Below the pieces are notes generated by a model, which made no database searches, was not told where the DNA came from, and saw only the letters and a program-made list of their open reading frames with translations. Shown here piece by piece: positions 28,372 through 37,721 of a stretch of 64,000 nucleotides of DNA; within the stretch, counting starts at the first letter, position 1; every line of letters begins with the position of its first letter. Source of the DNA: Sinorhizobium sp. 6-70 (GTDB taxonomy: Bacteria > Pseudomonadota > Alphaproteobacteria > Rhizobiales > Rhizobiaceae); the NCBI RefSeq assembly GCF_030124375.1, contig NZ_JASKLS010000003.1, forward strand, positions 42,042 through 106,041, written 5' to 3'. A program made the translations under genes and the position numbers.

Positions 28372-28822
28372 CGGTTGCTCCTGTCTGGAAAGATGCTGAC
28401 AGGATTAAAACACGCAACGGCTATGTCTTAAATGGAGCTAATAGGACGATTTCAGACTCATCGCATATGTTTTCGGCCACTGATCTCCCTGGCGGCAAAA
28501 GGCGCATCCGGGGGCGTCGTGAAGTCACGCCATGTTGCTCCGTATTCCCCGTGACCGCCATCAATCGGGACCGGCCCCGCCGGCGAGCATGGGCCAAGCC
28601 AGCGTTCTGCGAGAGCCTCGATTGAAGCGAACCGGCCGCGGCTTCAGGCCGCTTGTGTGCTTGCTACGGGGTGTTCCTGCCAATCTCCGTATGTTTTCGG
28701 CCATGCACGTTCAGGCTGTGGCGGCTGTCCCCTGCGTGACACTAAGTGCCGCGAACCATGCGCATCATCAGCGCCCGTTTTGAGGTGATCCAACTCCACC
28801 CGCGCCAAGGAATTCCGACGCT
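28372..28822. other. Divergent intergenic region with a 14-bp direct repeat
   Basis: 451 bp between the TDT transporter and the WrbA-like gene, with no convincing gene. TATGTTTTCGGCCA occurs exactly at 28466-28479 and again at 28690-28703, in the same orientation. These could be regulatory half-sites or chance. AAGGA before the ATG at 28823 may serve the downstream gene. Confidence 0.4.
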
Positions 28823-29410
28823 ATGCCAACGAACATTCTGCTTCTCCCGACCACCATATCGAGCTTCATGAATGCGATATCGCGCTCGGCTTCCGAAGGT
28901 GCGACCCAGGGCGGAGGCGCTGTCACCATCAAGGCTCTCGGCTGCCTTTACGCCGTCGATCCGCAGGAGGAAGCGCGTGAGGAATTCGCGATCCCTGAAA
29001 TTGCGCGGTTAGAAGATCTTCTCGAGGTCGACGGAATATTGCTGCTGCTTCGCGACGCGGGCGACGCCACCCGGGCGATCCGCTTTCTGAAACAGGCGGC
29101 CAACTTGCCGGAACACCGGCTTTTCATCGGTAAGCTGGGCTCGGTATTCGTCGTGCCCGGCGCCGCATCGCAAGGTCCGGGAGATTGGGGCAAGGAACTG
29201 GCATATGAAATGATGAAGCTTGGCATGATCGTGGCGGAGCTTCCCTACCGCTTTCTAATCGGCAACGAGCTTGACGGCGCTGACGGCAAGGCAGCCGCAG
29301 GCCCGAGCCTCGTTCAGCTTGTTGCCGCGCGTATGCATGCGCGCCACATCGCCGCCCTAACCAGGCGGATCGATCCGGAGCGCTGCTCACAAGCCGAGCT
29401 CATCGGATGA
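28823..29410 (+). CDS. Diverged WrbA/flavodoxin-like protein
   Basis: 195 residues. The second half follows NAD(P)H:quinone oxidoreductase WrbA: 'LLEVDGILLLL' in place of the flavin-loop strand, then 'FIGKLGSVFVVPGAASQGPG' and 'KLGMIVAELPYRF'. The N-terminal phosphate-binding loop, normally of the type STxGH, is replaced by 'TTISSFMNAI' and looks degenerate. FMN binding may therefore be weak or lost. It lies upstream of an FAD-dependent protein on the same strand but 548 bp away, so co-transcription is uncertain. Confidence 0.6.
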   Translation: MPTNILLLPTTISSFMNAISRSASEGATQGGGAVTIKALGCLYAVDPQEEAREEFAIPEIARLEDLLEVDGILLLLRDAGDATRAIRFLKQAANLPEHRLFIGKLGSVFVVPGAASQGPGDWGKELAYEMMKLGMIVAELPYRFLIGNELDGADGKAAAGPSLVQLVAARMHARHIAALTRRIDPERCSQAELIG

Positions 29411-29958
29411 CGCCTTTTGTAGCCACGATCTTGGCGCTTGCCATCTTAGGACTGTCAGTCTGTCGCATCCGGCCGATCGGGCCCAAGGGCTGCTCTTGTT
29501 TTCAAGGCCAAAGCTTGCGGCGGCACAAAGAGGAGCGGGACGCGTCGGCGTAACACGGTCGCGAGAAAATCGGAGACCGTCAATTGGGCACGAAAGATCG
29601 CGACCGCTGCATGTGCTGGGAATATGCAGCGCCCATCGCCGAACTCCTCTTGAACCCGCGCGGCCAGGGCTCGGACGACTTCTGTCTCCTTGAATTCATG
29701 GAGCTTCGGGGCAACCGGATGCTTTGCGGCGAGCCGCACATATTCCGATGCCGGCCACCCTCTCCTGAGCGATCATAGCGGCGGGCCGTAAGACAAGCCA
29801 ACAGCCTTTCATAAGATTGATAATTTCTGTAGAAATAATCATCAAGCCGCGAAACCATTGTCCGTGATGAGCGTTGTCAGCAGGGACTTCGGGTCGGCCT
29901 TGGCGGACGCCTTACGCATTCCGGAACTTGCACGGGACAACGGATCAAGGAGACGCCT
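29411..29958. other. Intergenic region with an unassigned minus-strand open frame
   Basis: 548 bp without a confirmed gene. A minus-strand frame at 29455-29739 (GTG start possible) encodes about 94 residues, including 'KLHEFKETEVVRALAARVQE', which looks protein-like but was not recognised and has no clear ribosome-binding site. It might be a remnant of a larger gene. The right end holds the promoter and AAGGAG of the FAD gene. Confidence 0.35.
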
Positions 29959-31323
29959 TTGCTTTATGATGTCGCTGTTGTCGGCTCTGGATTTTCAGCG
30001 ATCGCGGTGACGATCAACCTGCTCCGGCAACTGCCGGCCTCCACGTCGATTGCGGTCGTCGGTGATGACCCGGGGTTTGGCAGGGGCACCGCCTATCGGA
30101 CGGAATTTTATGTCCATCGTTTGAATGTTCCTGCCGGCCGCATGAGCGTCTTTCCCGAGAAGCCCGACGATTTTGTCGAATGGCTTCAGGAACATATGCG
30201 GCAGGTTTCGGCGGACGGCTTCGCGTCACGGGGAGACTATGGACTTTACTTGCGCGACCGGCTGGCATCGTTGTTGCGTGATCACGAGCGGCGCGCGTGG
30301 GTTGATTTCGTCAAGGCCAAGGCGACGGACTGCATTCATTGCAGCGAGGCAGGGCTTGTCTTTCATCTCGACAACGGCGCGGAACTCGGCGCGCGAAACG
30401 TCGTGCTCTGTCTCGGCATCGGCAATGCCGATCTGCCGCTCGCCGCTGGGCAAATCGACGCCGGCGTTGAAAGTCGCATCGTGCGCAATCCTTGGCGGCT
30501 GAGTTGGCTCTCGAAGGTCGGCCCGAGCGATACGATCTGCATCCTCGGGTCCGGATTGACGATGGTCGATCAGGTGCTTGCCTTGCGGGTTCACGGTCAT
30601 CGCGGGCGTGTTCGCGTCCTGTCGCGCCGTGGCCTTCCCCCGCATGCGCATCCGACGGCCGACCGCCGGGCGGCGGCCGTCGAGCCGGAGCTCGGAAGTT
30701 CGCGAGAGATCAGCGCCCTGCTTGCGGGCTTTCGCAAGCGGGTTCGCGACGGTGCCGATTGGCGCGGTCTGATGGACGGTTTGAGACCGGTGACGCAAAA
30801 GCTTTGGCAGGAACTGACGAAAGAGCAACGTTCGCGGTTCCTGCGCCACGGCCTGGCGTGGTGGAACGTCCACCGCCATCGGATCGCCCCGGAGATATCT
30901 TCGCGTTTCGAGGCCTTGAGAAGAGATGGCATCGTTACCGTCCACGCCGGTTTTCTGGAGGCGATCGAGGAAGGGCCTCGCGGTGCATTGGTCAGGTATC
31001 GAGAAAGGCAAAGCCACCGGCCCCGATCGTTCAATGCGGATTGGATCGTCAACTGCACCGGTATGGAGCGGGCTGGAGTCGCGCATTCGCCGCTGCTTCG
31101 GGCGATGCAGCGGCAGGGGCTGATCAGTCCCGACGAGCTCGGACTCGGCCTTTCTGTCGACAAGGGCTCCCGCGTGCTTGATCAGCAGAAAGAGCCGCAG
31201 CCAGGGCTTTACGCGGTCGGCGCTTTGACGGCGGGCCAGTTCTGGGAAATCACTGCGGTTCCGGATATCCGTGTCCAGGTGCAAGACGTGGCAACCGCGA
31301 TTGCGTCGACTCTGCGGGCTTGA
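29959..31323 (+). CDS. FAD/NAD(P)-binding oxidoreductase (NAD_binding_9 type)
   Basis: 454 residues starting at TTG. AAGGAG at 29947-29952 and the Rossmann motif immediately after ('VAVVGSGFSAIAVTINLL') fix this start. A second dinucleotide-binding motif is 'ICILGSGLTMVDQVL' near residue 197, and 'WIVNCTGMERAG' is typical of the flavin domain end. Such proteins resemble siderophore hydroxylase-like or HycE-type flavoproteins that fuse two nucleotide-binding domains. Substrate unknown. It is convergent with the ABC transporter ATPase gene, 15 bp away. Confidence 0.82.
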   Translation: MLYDVAVVGSGFSAIAVTINLLRQLPASTSIAVVGDDPGFGRGTAYRTEFYVHRLNVPAGRMSVFPEKPDDFVEWLQEHMRQVSADGFASRGDYGLYLRDRLASLLRDHERRAWVDFVKAKATDCIHCSEAGLVFHLDNGAELGARNVVLCLGIGNADLPLAAGQIDAGVESRIVRNPWRLSWLSKVGPSDTICILGSGLTMVDQVLALRVHGHRGRVRVLSRRGLPPHAHPTADRRAAAVEPELGSSREISALLAGFRKRVRDGADWRGLMDGLRPVTQKLWQELTKEQRSRFLRHGLAWWNVHRHRIAPEISSRFEALRRDGIVTVHAGFLEAIEEGPRGALVRYRERQSHRPRSFNADWIVNCTGMERAGVAHSPLLRAMQRQGLISPDELGLGLSVDKGSRVLDQQKEPQPGLYAVGALTAGQFWEITAVPDIRVQVQDVATAIASTLRA

Positions 31324-31338
31324 TGCCACCTCACGGCG

Positions 31339-32088
31339 TCAATGCATGATGCTGCTGAGGAAATGCCTCGTCCTTGGCTGTTTCGGATCGTCGAAGAACC
31401 GGTTCGGCTCGTTGATCTCGACGATCTCTCCGCCCTCCATGAAAACCACTCGGTCAGCCACCTTGCGAGCGAAGCCCATTTCGTGCGTGACGACGATCAT
31501 GGTCATCCCGTCTTCCGCGAGAGCGATCATCGTATCCAGCACCTCTTTTACCATCTCGGGATCGAGCGCCGACGTCGGTTCGTCGAAGAGCATGATCCTC
31601 GGCGACATGCATAGGGCTCGGGCGATTGCGACCCGCTGCTGCTGCCCTCCCGACAGCTGGCCCGGATATTTTTCCGCCTGTTCCGGGATGCGGACCTTGC
31701 TGAGGAAGTGCATCGCGAACTCCTCCGCTTCCTTCCGCCGCTTCCCGCGCGAAAGTATCTGCGGCAGCGCGCAGTTCTCTTTGACCGTGAGATGGGGGAA
31801 GAGGTTGAAGTGCTGAAACACCATGCCGACCTCGCGCCGGATCGCGTCAAGGTTCCTGAGACTTTCATCAAGTTCGATGCCATTGACCGAGATGCTTCCG
31901 GCTTGATGTTCCTCGATACGGTTTACGCAACGGATCAGCGTCGACTTGCCCGACCCCGAGGGGCCGCAGATGACGATGCGTTCTCCCGGAGCGACTACCA
32001 GATTGATGTCCTTGAGAACCTGGAAATTGCCGTACCATTTGTTGAGCGCGGCAATGGAAATCGCAGCGGAAGTTAGAGCGTGATTCAT
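31339..32088 (-). CDS. Amino-acid ABC transporter ATP-binding protein
   Basis: 249 residues from the ATG at 32088, preceded by GAGGA; the longer open frame is not needed. Walker A 'GPSGSGKS' (42-49), Q-loop '[12 protein letters not shown]', signature 'LSGGQ' (145-149) and Walker B 'RIMLFDEP' (164-171) are all present. It is closest to the GlnQ/AapP group for polar amino acids. It is the last gene of a five-gene minus-strand unit and overlaps the upstream permease by four bases. Confidence 0.93.
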   Translation of the reverse strand: MNHALTSAAISIAALNKWYGNFQVLKDINLVVAPGERIVICGPSGSGKSTLIRCVNRIEEHQAGSISVNGIELDESLRNLDAIRREVGMVFQHFNLFPHLTVKENCALPQILSRGKRRKEAEEFAMHFLSKVRIPEQAEKYPGQLSGGQQQRVAIARALCMSPRIMLFDEPTSALDPEMVKEVLDTMIALAEDGMTMIVVTHEMGFARKVADRVVFMEGGEIVEINEPNRFFDDPKQPRTRHFLSSIMH

Positions 32089-33182
32089 CGGTAGGTCCTC
32101 GCTTGGACGCGGCTTTCGAGCCAGCGTGCGTAGTTGGAGATGCCGAAGCAAATGACGAAGTAGATGGCTGCGACGAAGACATAGCTCTCGACATAAGGAG
32201 CCGGCCATAGCGGGTCTGTCGCGGCCACGCGGCTTGCGCTCAGCATGTCGAACACCCCGACGATGAGGACGAGACTGGTGTTCTTCACCATCACGATCGC
32301 GGTGTTCGTCAAAGGCGGTATCACTTTCTGCAGCGCCTGCGGCAGCACGATGTGCCAGACGGTTTTCCATCCCGGGATGCCGAGCGCTTTTGCCGCCTCA
32401 ACCTGTCCTGGAGGAAGGCCCTGAAGGCCGCCGCGGATCACTTCAGCAAGATAGGCGGCGGCGAATACGGTGAGCGCTGCCAGCGTGCGACCCAACTTGT
32501 CGATCGTCCATCCGGCTGGGAGCAGCAGCGGCAGCAGGATAGACGCCACGAACAGGAGGCCCACCAGCGGCAGGCCGCGGACCAACTCGATCGTCAGGAT
32601 CGAAAGGAGGCGCGGGACGGGCAGTTTCGAGCGCCGCCCCAATGCCAGGAACACGGCAAAGGGGAAACCGAGTCCGAGCGACAGGAGAGCAAGAAGAAGC
32701 GTGACGGGCAGGCCACCCCAACTGGATGTCGGCACCAGAGCCATCCCGAGAACACCGCCCCACATCAGGGTCAGCATCGCGGCAATCGCCGCAACCCAGC
32801 CGTAGGCGAGTTTGCGACCCCACAGGCGAGGGGATAGCGATGCGAGGACCATCGTGATGATAAGGCCCATCACAACGAGCGGACGCCACTGTTGGTCCGG
32901 CGGGTAGACGCCGAAGATGATGAACCGGAACTTTGCGGCGATGAACGCCCAGCAGGCGCCGCCCTCCCTGCAGGTTGCGGGGTCGCCTGTCGTCCAGTTG
33001 GCATCGAACACGGCCCAGTTGATCGCCGGGATCATCGACAGCAGCAGGAACCCGGTGGCGACGGTAAGGGACGTCGCCGCCAGATCGCCGAAGAAGACGT
33101 GAACGACCGGCTTGCGGGAGCGCCGGGGCGGCGTGGCCAAGGCGGGCCGCCCGAGGATGGGGGTCGTGTCGGTGATTGTCAT
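32085..33182 (-). CDS. Amino-acid ABC transporter permease (AapM-like)
   Basis: 365 residues from the ATG at 33182, which overlaps the stop of the upstream permease by four bases. The C-terminal part is the HisM-type domain with the EAA-like loop '[20 protein letters not shown]'. An N-terminal extension with additional membrane helices and a periplasmic loop ('[14 protein letters not shown]') is typical of AapM rather than the short HisM type. It pairs with the next permease as the transmembrane channel. Confidence 0.92.
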   Translation of the reverse strand: MTITDTTPILGRPALATPPRRSRKPVVHVFFGDLAATSLTVATGFLLLSMIPAINWAVFDANWTTGDPATCREGGACWAFIAAKFRFIIFGVYPPDQQWRPLVVMGLIITMVLASLSPRLWGRKLAYGWVAAIAAMLTLMWGGVLGMALVPTSSWGGLPVTLLLALLSLGLGFPFAVFLALGRRSKLPVPRLLSILTIELVRGLPLVGLLFVASILLPLLLPAGWTIDKLGRTLAALTVFAAAYLAEVIRGGLQGLPPGQVEAAKALGIPGWKTVWHIVLPQALQKVIPPLTNTAIVMVKNTSLVLIVGVFDMLSASRVAATDPLWPAPYVESYVFVAAIYFVICFGISNYARWLESRVQARTYR

Positions 33183-34330
33183 CGTGCCTCCACCAGCGCC
33201 ACGCGGGCGTTGTACCAGTTCATGAACAGCGAAACGGCAAGGCTGATCGTCAGAAATGTGCCGAGCAGGAGCGCGATGCTCTCGATCGCCTGGCCCGTCT
33301 GGTTGATGACAGTCCCGACGACCAGGCCAAGCTCCGGATATCCGACTGCGAGTGCGAGCGTCGTGTTCTTGACGGTCGAAAGGTATTGGGAGGTCATCGG
33401 CGGGATGATGATCCGCAGCGCCTGAGGGATGATCACGTGCGTCAGCGTGTGTCGCTCCGACAAGCCGATGGCACGGCCGGCTTCCCACTGGCCCGCAGGA
33501 ACCGCATCGATACCACCGCGAATGATCTCCCCGATAAAGGCCGAGGTATAGATGACGAGGCCCACCATGAGTGCCGCAAACTCGGGCGAAAGCCTCAGTC
33601 CGCCGGAGAAATTGAAGCCCTTATATTCAGGCAGGCTGAGGCTTGTCGCAGGAATGAACAGCGCGGCCCAGAAGAGCGCAAAAGCCGCTGACACTGCAAG
33701 CAGCAGAAGACCCGCGCCTCCTCCTTCCAACCGGAAATACGACACAACCTTTCGACGAAAGGCGACGAGCAGGGCGAGGCTCGCGAGGAGACAACCAACG
33801 AAGGCTGCCGCATTGGCGTCCAGTTCAAGAGCCGGAATGTAGAGCCCGCGGAGCGACAGGAAGACGCCCGGCAGCGGGTTCAGGGCTTCACGTGGCGCCG
33901 GCAGCGCCGTGGTCGCGAGCGCATACCAGAAGAGCAGGTGGACGATCAGCGGCATGTTGCGCACGGTCGTCACGAAAACGCTGGCGACGCCGGAGGTCAG
34001 CGGATGCTGCGACCGACGAGCCAACCCCACGATCAGGCCGAGAGCTGTCGATAGCGCGATGGCAAGAATCGAGATCGCAACCGTGTTCCCGACTCCCGTG
34101 ATGTAGGCCCACAGGAAGGTATCGGCGGGGTCGTAGGGCAGCACGCTTTCCGAGATCGGAAAGTTGGCGGGCCGCGACAGGAAGTCGAAGCCGACGCGTA
34201 TTCCACGGGCGTCGAGGTTGGCGACGGTGTTTGTGACGAGCCAGATGAGGAGGGCGGCCAGACCGCCCAGCAGGAGCAACTGTCCGCCCCAGTTCCTGAA
34301 CCGTCTATTGTCCCAAAGAGCGGCAATCAT
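33179..34330 (-). CDS. Amino-acid ABC transporter permease (AapQ-like)
   Basis: 383 residues. AapQ-type long permease: N-terminal 'GLAALLIWLVTNTVANLDAR', the cytosolic EAA-like loop 'WEAGRAIGLSERHTLTHVII', then 'LSTVKNTTLALAVGYPELG'. About eight membrane helices. It starts 20 bases after the binding-protein gene and overlaps the second permease gene by four bases. In Rhizobium AapJQMP carries a broad range of L-amino acids; here specificity may follow the adjacent C-S lyase. Confidence 0.92.
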   Translation of the reverse strand: MIAALWDNRRFRNWGGQLLLLGGLAALLIWLVTNTVANLDARGIRVGFDFLSRPANFPISESVLPYDPADTFLWAYITGVGNTVAISILAIALSTALGLIVGLARRSQHPLTSGVASVFVTTVRNMPLIVHLLFWYALATTALPAPREALNPLPGVFLSLRGLYIPALELDANAAAFVGCLLASLALLVAFRRKVVSYFRLEGGGAGLLLLAVSAAFALFWAALFIPATSLSLPEYKGFNFSGGLRLSPEFAALMVGLVIYTSAFIGEIIRGGIDAVPAGQWEAGRAIGLSERHTLTHVIIPQALRIIIPPMTSQYLSTVKNTTLALAVGYPELGLVVGTVINQTGQAIESIALLLGTFLTISLAVSLFMNWYNARVALVEAR

Positions 34331-34349
34331 TGCGGTGCTCCCTCGAGGA

Positions 34350-35366
34350 TTATTGGAACGCGAGCGGGAACATCAGGCCGCCATCCGAGAACAGCTTGTT
34401 CGGTCCGCGGTCGATCTTGAGGGGGCTGCCCTTTCCGACGTTGCGATCGAACATCTCGCCGTAATTGCCGAGCTGCTTGACGATGTTGTAGGCGAATTTG
34501 TCGTCGAGCCCGAGGGCCTTGCCGTTGCCCGGCTCAACGCCGAGGAAGCGCTTGATGCGCGGATCGCCCGAAACCACCATCTCATCGACATTGGCCTGCG
34601 TGATACCGTACATCTCCGCATTCAGGAGCGCCTGGATCGACCAGTTCACGATGTCCAGCCACTGGTCGTCGCCATGGCGCACGGCGGGCGTCAAAGCATC
34701 CATGTATTTGGTGGCGGGAAAGATGACGTAGCCATCCGGGTCTTTCGACTGGGTGGCGCGGACGGAGGCCAGCGCCGAGGCGTCGGTGATCAGCGCGTCG
34801 CACCGGCCCGAGAAGAATGCCTGCCTCGTCGCGGCCACGTTGTCGAATACGACAGGCTTGAGCTGCAGGTTCAGTCTGGACGACACGTCGTTCACCACGA
34901 CTTCGGTGGTGGAACCTGTCTGCACGCAGACGGACGCGCCGGTCATCTCCTCGACCTTGGTGACCCCGGATGACCTTGCAACCATGAAGCCGGTGAACTC
35001 ATAGTAGTTGGGCGTGGCGAAGTTGATGCCGTTGGCGTCGCGCTGAAGTGTCCAGGTCAGCGTGCGGGGGAGGATGTCGATCTCACCCGTCTGAAGCGCC
35101 GGGATGCGCTGCTGGCCGCTCAGCGGCACAAACTCGACCTTGTCCTTGTCACCGAAGACCGCAACCGCGACGGCGCGGCAGGTTTCGACGTCGAGGCCCC
35201 TCCAATACCCCTTCTCGTCCGGGGCACCGAAGCCGACGGTACCCTGGCTTGCTCCACAGATCAGATGGCCGCGGGCCTTCACGGAATCCACGGTGGGGCC
35301 GGCGTGAGCCTGAGCGGTGGCCGCGACCGCCAAGGTCGCGGCAAGTGTAGCGGTCTTCCAATTCAT
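34350..35366 (-). CDS. Amino-acid ABC transporter substrate-binding protein (AapJ-like)
   Basis: 338 residues with a Sec signal peptide (about 1-22, ending 'AQAHA'). The mature part is family 3: 'GHLICGASQGTVGFGAPDEK', 'RAVAVAVFGDKDKVEFVPLS', and a C-terminal segment including 'YGEMFDRNVGKGSPLKIDRG', which is characteristic of AapJ. It binds the amino acid in the periplasm and delivers it to the two permeases encoded downstream. GGGAACA precedes the ATG. Confidence 0.93.
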   Translation of the reverse strand: MNWKTATLAATLAVAATAQAHAGPTVDSVKARGHLICGASQGTVGFGAPDEKGYWRGLDVETCRAVAVAVFGDKDKVEFVPLSGQQRIPALQTGEIDILPRTLTWTLQRDANGINFATPNYYEFTGFMVARSSGVTKVEEMTGASVCVQTGSTTEVVVNDVSSRLNLQLKPVVFDNVAATRQAFFSGRCDALITDASALASVRATQSKDPDGYVIFPATKYMDALTPAVRHGDDQWLDIVNWSIQALLNAEMYGITQANVDEMVVSGDPRIKRFLGVEPGNGKALGLDDKFAYNIVKQLGNYGEMFDRNVGKGSPLKIDRGPNKLFSDGGLMFPLAFQ

Positions 35367-35401
35367 GTTGTTGTTCCCTTTTATCGTTGGTGTCAGGTTT
35401 T

Positions 35402-36583
35402 CTATGCCGTCTTCGGCATTGCAGGGCGTTCCGCTATCGCTTCGATGATCGGCTCGAGGTCGGCCCAGAGATCTCTTTCGTCTTCCAGGCCGATGCTGAT
35501 GCGAAGGATGGTGCCCGGGTGGGCGTTTCCGTCGGTCGCGCGCGTGATCGTCATAGGGGCAAGCAGGCTGTGGGTGCCGCCCCAGGAGGCTCCGATGGAG
35601 AAGGTCTTGGCCGCGGTGAGATGGCTGGGGAGCGCGTCTTCCGCGTAACGCGGGATGATGACGCTGAAGACGCCGCTCGAGCCCGCGAAATCCCGCTGCC
35701 AGTATCTATGGCCCGGGCAATCCGGCAGCGCCGGGTGAAGCACGAGATTCGCTGGTACACGCGACGCGATGCGCTTGGCGAAATCGGCCGCCACCCGGCC
35801 GGAATGGGCAAGGCGCACACCCATCGTCTCCAGTCCGCGCAGCGCCAGCGCGCAATCGTCGGGCGACACGCCGATGCCGATCATGCGCATCGTGTCCTTG
35901 AGCCGCCGATGGAGGTCGATGTCCTTCACGGAGATCGATCCCATGAGCAGGTCGGAGTGGCCGCCCACATATTTCGTCAGCGCCTGTGACGAGAAGTCGA
36001 CGCCATGCGCCAATGGCTTGAAATATAGGGGCGTCGCCCAGGTATTATCGCAGCCGGTCAGCACGCCGCGCGCCTTGGCTGCGGCCACGATCGCCGGAAT
36101 GTCCTGCACCTCCATGGTGGTGGAGCCCGGGGACTCGGTCCAGACGAGCCGGACGCTGTCGTCGATGAGGTCGGCGATGCCTGCGCCAATCATCGGGTCG
36201 TAGATACGGTGATTGATGCCGCGCGGCTTGAGGTGGTTCTCGCAAAAACCAGCGACCGGCGGATAGGCGGTGTCGGGGATAAGAACAGTGTCGCCCGGCA
36301 TGAGGACGGACAGGAAAACGATGGTGATCGCTGCCTGACCCGATGGAACAAGCACGGTGCGGAGGCCCTGTTCGAGTTGGCTAAGCGACGCTTCCAGCGT
36401 CCGGGACGTCGGCGTGCCGTGCAGGCCGTAAGTATAGCCGTCCGGGCCGCGGTATTTCCGGTTGGCGTAGGCTTCGGCACTGTCGAACACGATCGTGGAT
36501 GCCCGGTATGTCGGGATCGCCAGGCTTGCGAAGCCGTCGTGGGAGACCTGTGGCCGCTTTACGCAGAGCGTCTTGTCACGCAT
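35402..36583 (-). CDS. PLP-dependent C-S beta-lyase (cystathionine beta-lyase type)
   Basis: 393 residues from the ATG at 36583, preceded by GAGGACAAG; a longer frame starting at 36664 has no such site. It belongs to the Cys/Met metabolism PLP family: 'YTYGLHGTPTSRTLEASLSQ', 'VPSGQAAITIVF', and Schiff-base Lys204 in 'ALTKYVGGHSDLLMG'. The first gene of the operon with the ABC transporter, it suggests that the imported compound is a sulfur amino acid or S-conjugate cleaved inside the cell. True MetC function in methionine synthesis is the alternative. Confidence 0.88.
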   Translation of the reverse strand: MRDKTLCVKRPQVSHDGFASLAIPTYRASTIVFDSAEAYANRKYRGPDGYTYGLHGTPTSRTLEASLSQLEQGLRTVLVPSGQAAITIVFLSVLMPGDTVLIPDTAYPPVAGFCENHLKPRGINHRIYDPMIGAGIADLIDDSVRLVWTESPGSTTMEVQDIPAIVAAAKARGVLTGCDNTWATPLYFKPLAHGVDFSSQALTKYVGGHSDLLMGSISVKDIDLHRRLKDTMRMIGIGVSPDDCALALRGLETMGVRLAHSGRVAADFAKRIASRVPANLVLHPALPDCPGHRYWQRDFAGSSGVFSVIIPRYAEDALPSHLTAAKTFSIGASWGGTHSLLAPMTITRATDGNAHPGTILRISIGLEDERDLWADLEPIIEAIAERPAMPKTA

Positions 36584-36688
36584 GTCTTGTCCTCGTTCAG
36601 ATTTCGAGCCCAGTGTTGACATGCGGACCCTAGAAGGGCAATTGACGAACATGCCTAAGTCCATGCCGAAACCTTATAGGTCCAGAAC

Positions 36689-37618
36689 GTGAACTTCCGC
36701 CAGATCGAAGCGTTTCGCGCTGTCATCATCACCGGCACCGTATCTGCGGGCGCAGAGCTGATGGGGATCACCCAGCCTGCCGTCAGCCGCCTCATCGCCG
36801 AGCTCGAAGCATCCACCGGTTTTGCCCTCTTCGACCGCGTGAAAGGCAGGCTGGTGCCCACGCCCGAGGGGCAGATCTTCTATCGCGACGTGGAGGCCAG
36901 CTTCCGCGGACTTGATCGGCTACGGTCTTCGGCCGCCCGCATCCGCGATTTCGGCTCCGGGCACATCCGCGTCGCAAGCCTCGCCGCAGCGGGTTCGACC
37001 ATCGTGCCGCGGGCCGTCCGCAAATTCCGCGAAACGCACTCCTCGGCGATCGTTACCCTCAGCATCATGACGTCCGCAGCCGTCCGCAATCATGTGGTGG
37101 ACGGGGAATTCGACCTCGGGCTCGCCGCGGACGAGGTCGACCTTTCCGGTGTCGGCCATCAGGTATTCGGCAGCTTTCCGGCGCTCTGCGCCATGCCGCC
37201 GGGCCACCCGCTCGCCGTCAAGAGCGTGATACGGCCCCAAGACTTCGACGGCGTCGATTACGTCGCGCTGTCGCCGGAGGACAGGGCGCGCCTCCAGTTC
37301 GATCGCTTGTGTGCGGAAGCAGACGTGCGGCCAAATCTCGTCATCGAAACCCCGTTCGCGGTCACCGCTTGCGCGCTTGCGCTCGAGGGAGTTGGCGTCG
37401 GAATAGTCAACCCTTTGGCAATCGACGGTTTTGCCGAAAGGGGATTGATCTTCCGCCCCTTCGAGCCGCCGGTCTACTTCAAAAGCTATCTTCTGTTCCG
37501 GCCGGACATGCAGAAGGCAAGCCTGGTTCGGGCCTTCGTTTCGGCTTTGCTGGATGCCAGGAACACCAGACCTTCGGCAAAGTTCGACAGGGGCTGTCCC
37601 CCTGACTGGCGAGGCTAG
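36689..37618 (+). CDS. LysR-family regulator (OccR/NocR-like)
   Basis: 309 residues. The winged helix includes 'AGAELMGITQPAVSRLIAEL'. The opening 'NFRQIEAFRAVIITGTVS' is close to OccR/NocR and LysR-like regulators of amino-acid uptake and catabolism. It starts at GTG and is divergent from the C-S lyase gene, with a 105-bp intergenic region, so it probably controls the lyase-transporter operon in response to the imported amino acid. Its stop codon falls inside the palindromic element at 37615-37721. Confidence 0.9.
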   Translation: MNFRQIEAFRAVIITGTVSAGAELMGITQPAVSRLIAELEASTGFALFDRVKGRLVPTPEGQIFYRDVEASFRGLDRLRSSAARIRDFGSGHIRVASLAAAGSTIVPRAVRKFRETHSSAIVTLSIMTSAAVRNHVVDGEFDLGLAADEVDLSGVGHQVFGSFPALCAMPPGHPLAVKSVIRPQDFDGVDYVALSPEDRARLQFDRLCAEADVRPNLVIETPFAVTACALALEGVGVGIVNPLAIDGFAERGLIFRPFEPPVYFKSYLLFRPDMQKASLVRAFVSALLDARNTRPSAKFDRGCPPDWRG

Positions 37619-37721
37619 AGCGCCGGGCGTTCAAATGAACGCCCAAAGGACGCTCTAGAACTTTGAATCTAGAGCATCTTTTCTGCTTTCAGCGATTCCA
37701 CTTGAAAGCAGGACGCTCTAG
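37615..37721. repeat. Double-hairpin intergenic mosaic element between convergent genes
   Basis: The first hairpin has outer arms CTAGAGCG/CGCTCTAG (37615-37622, 37651-37658) and inner arms GGGCGTTCA/TGAACGCCC (37625-37633, 37636-37644). The second has outer CTAGAGC/GCTCTAG (37669-37675, 37715-37721) and inner CTGCTTTC/GAAAGCAG (37683-37690, 37704-37711). This resembles Rhizobium-type intergenic mosaic elements. The terminal CTAG at each side contains the stop codon of a flanking gene. Confidence 0.8.
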
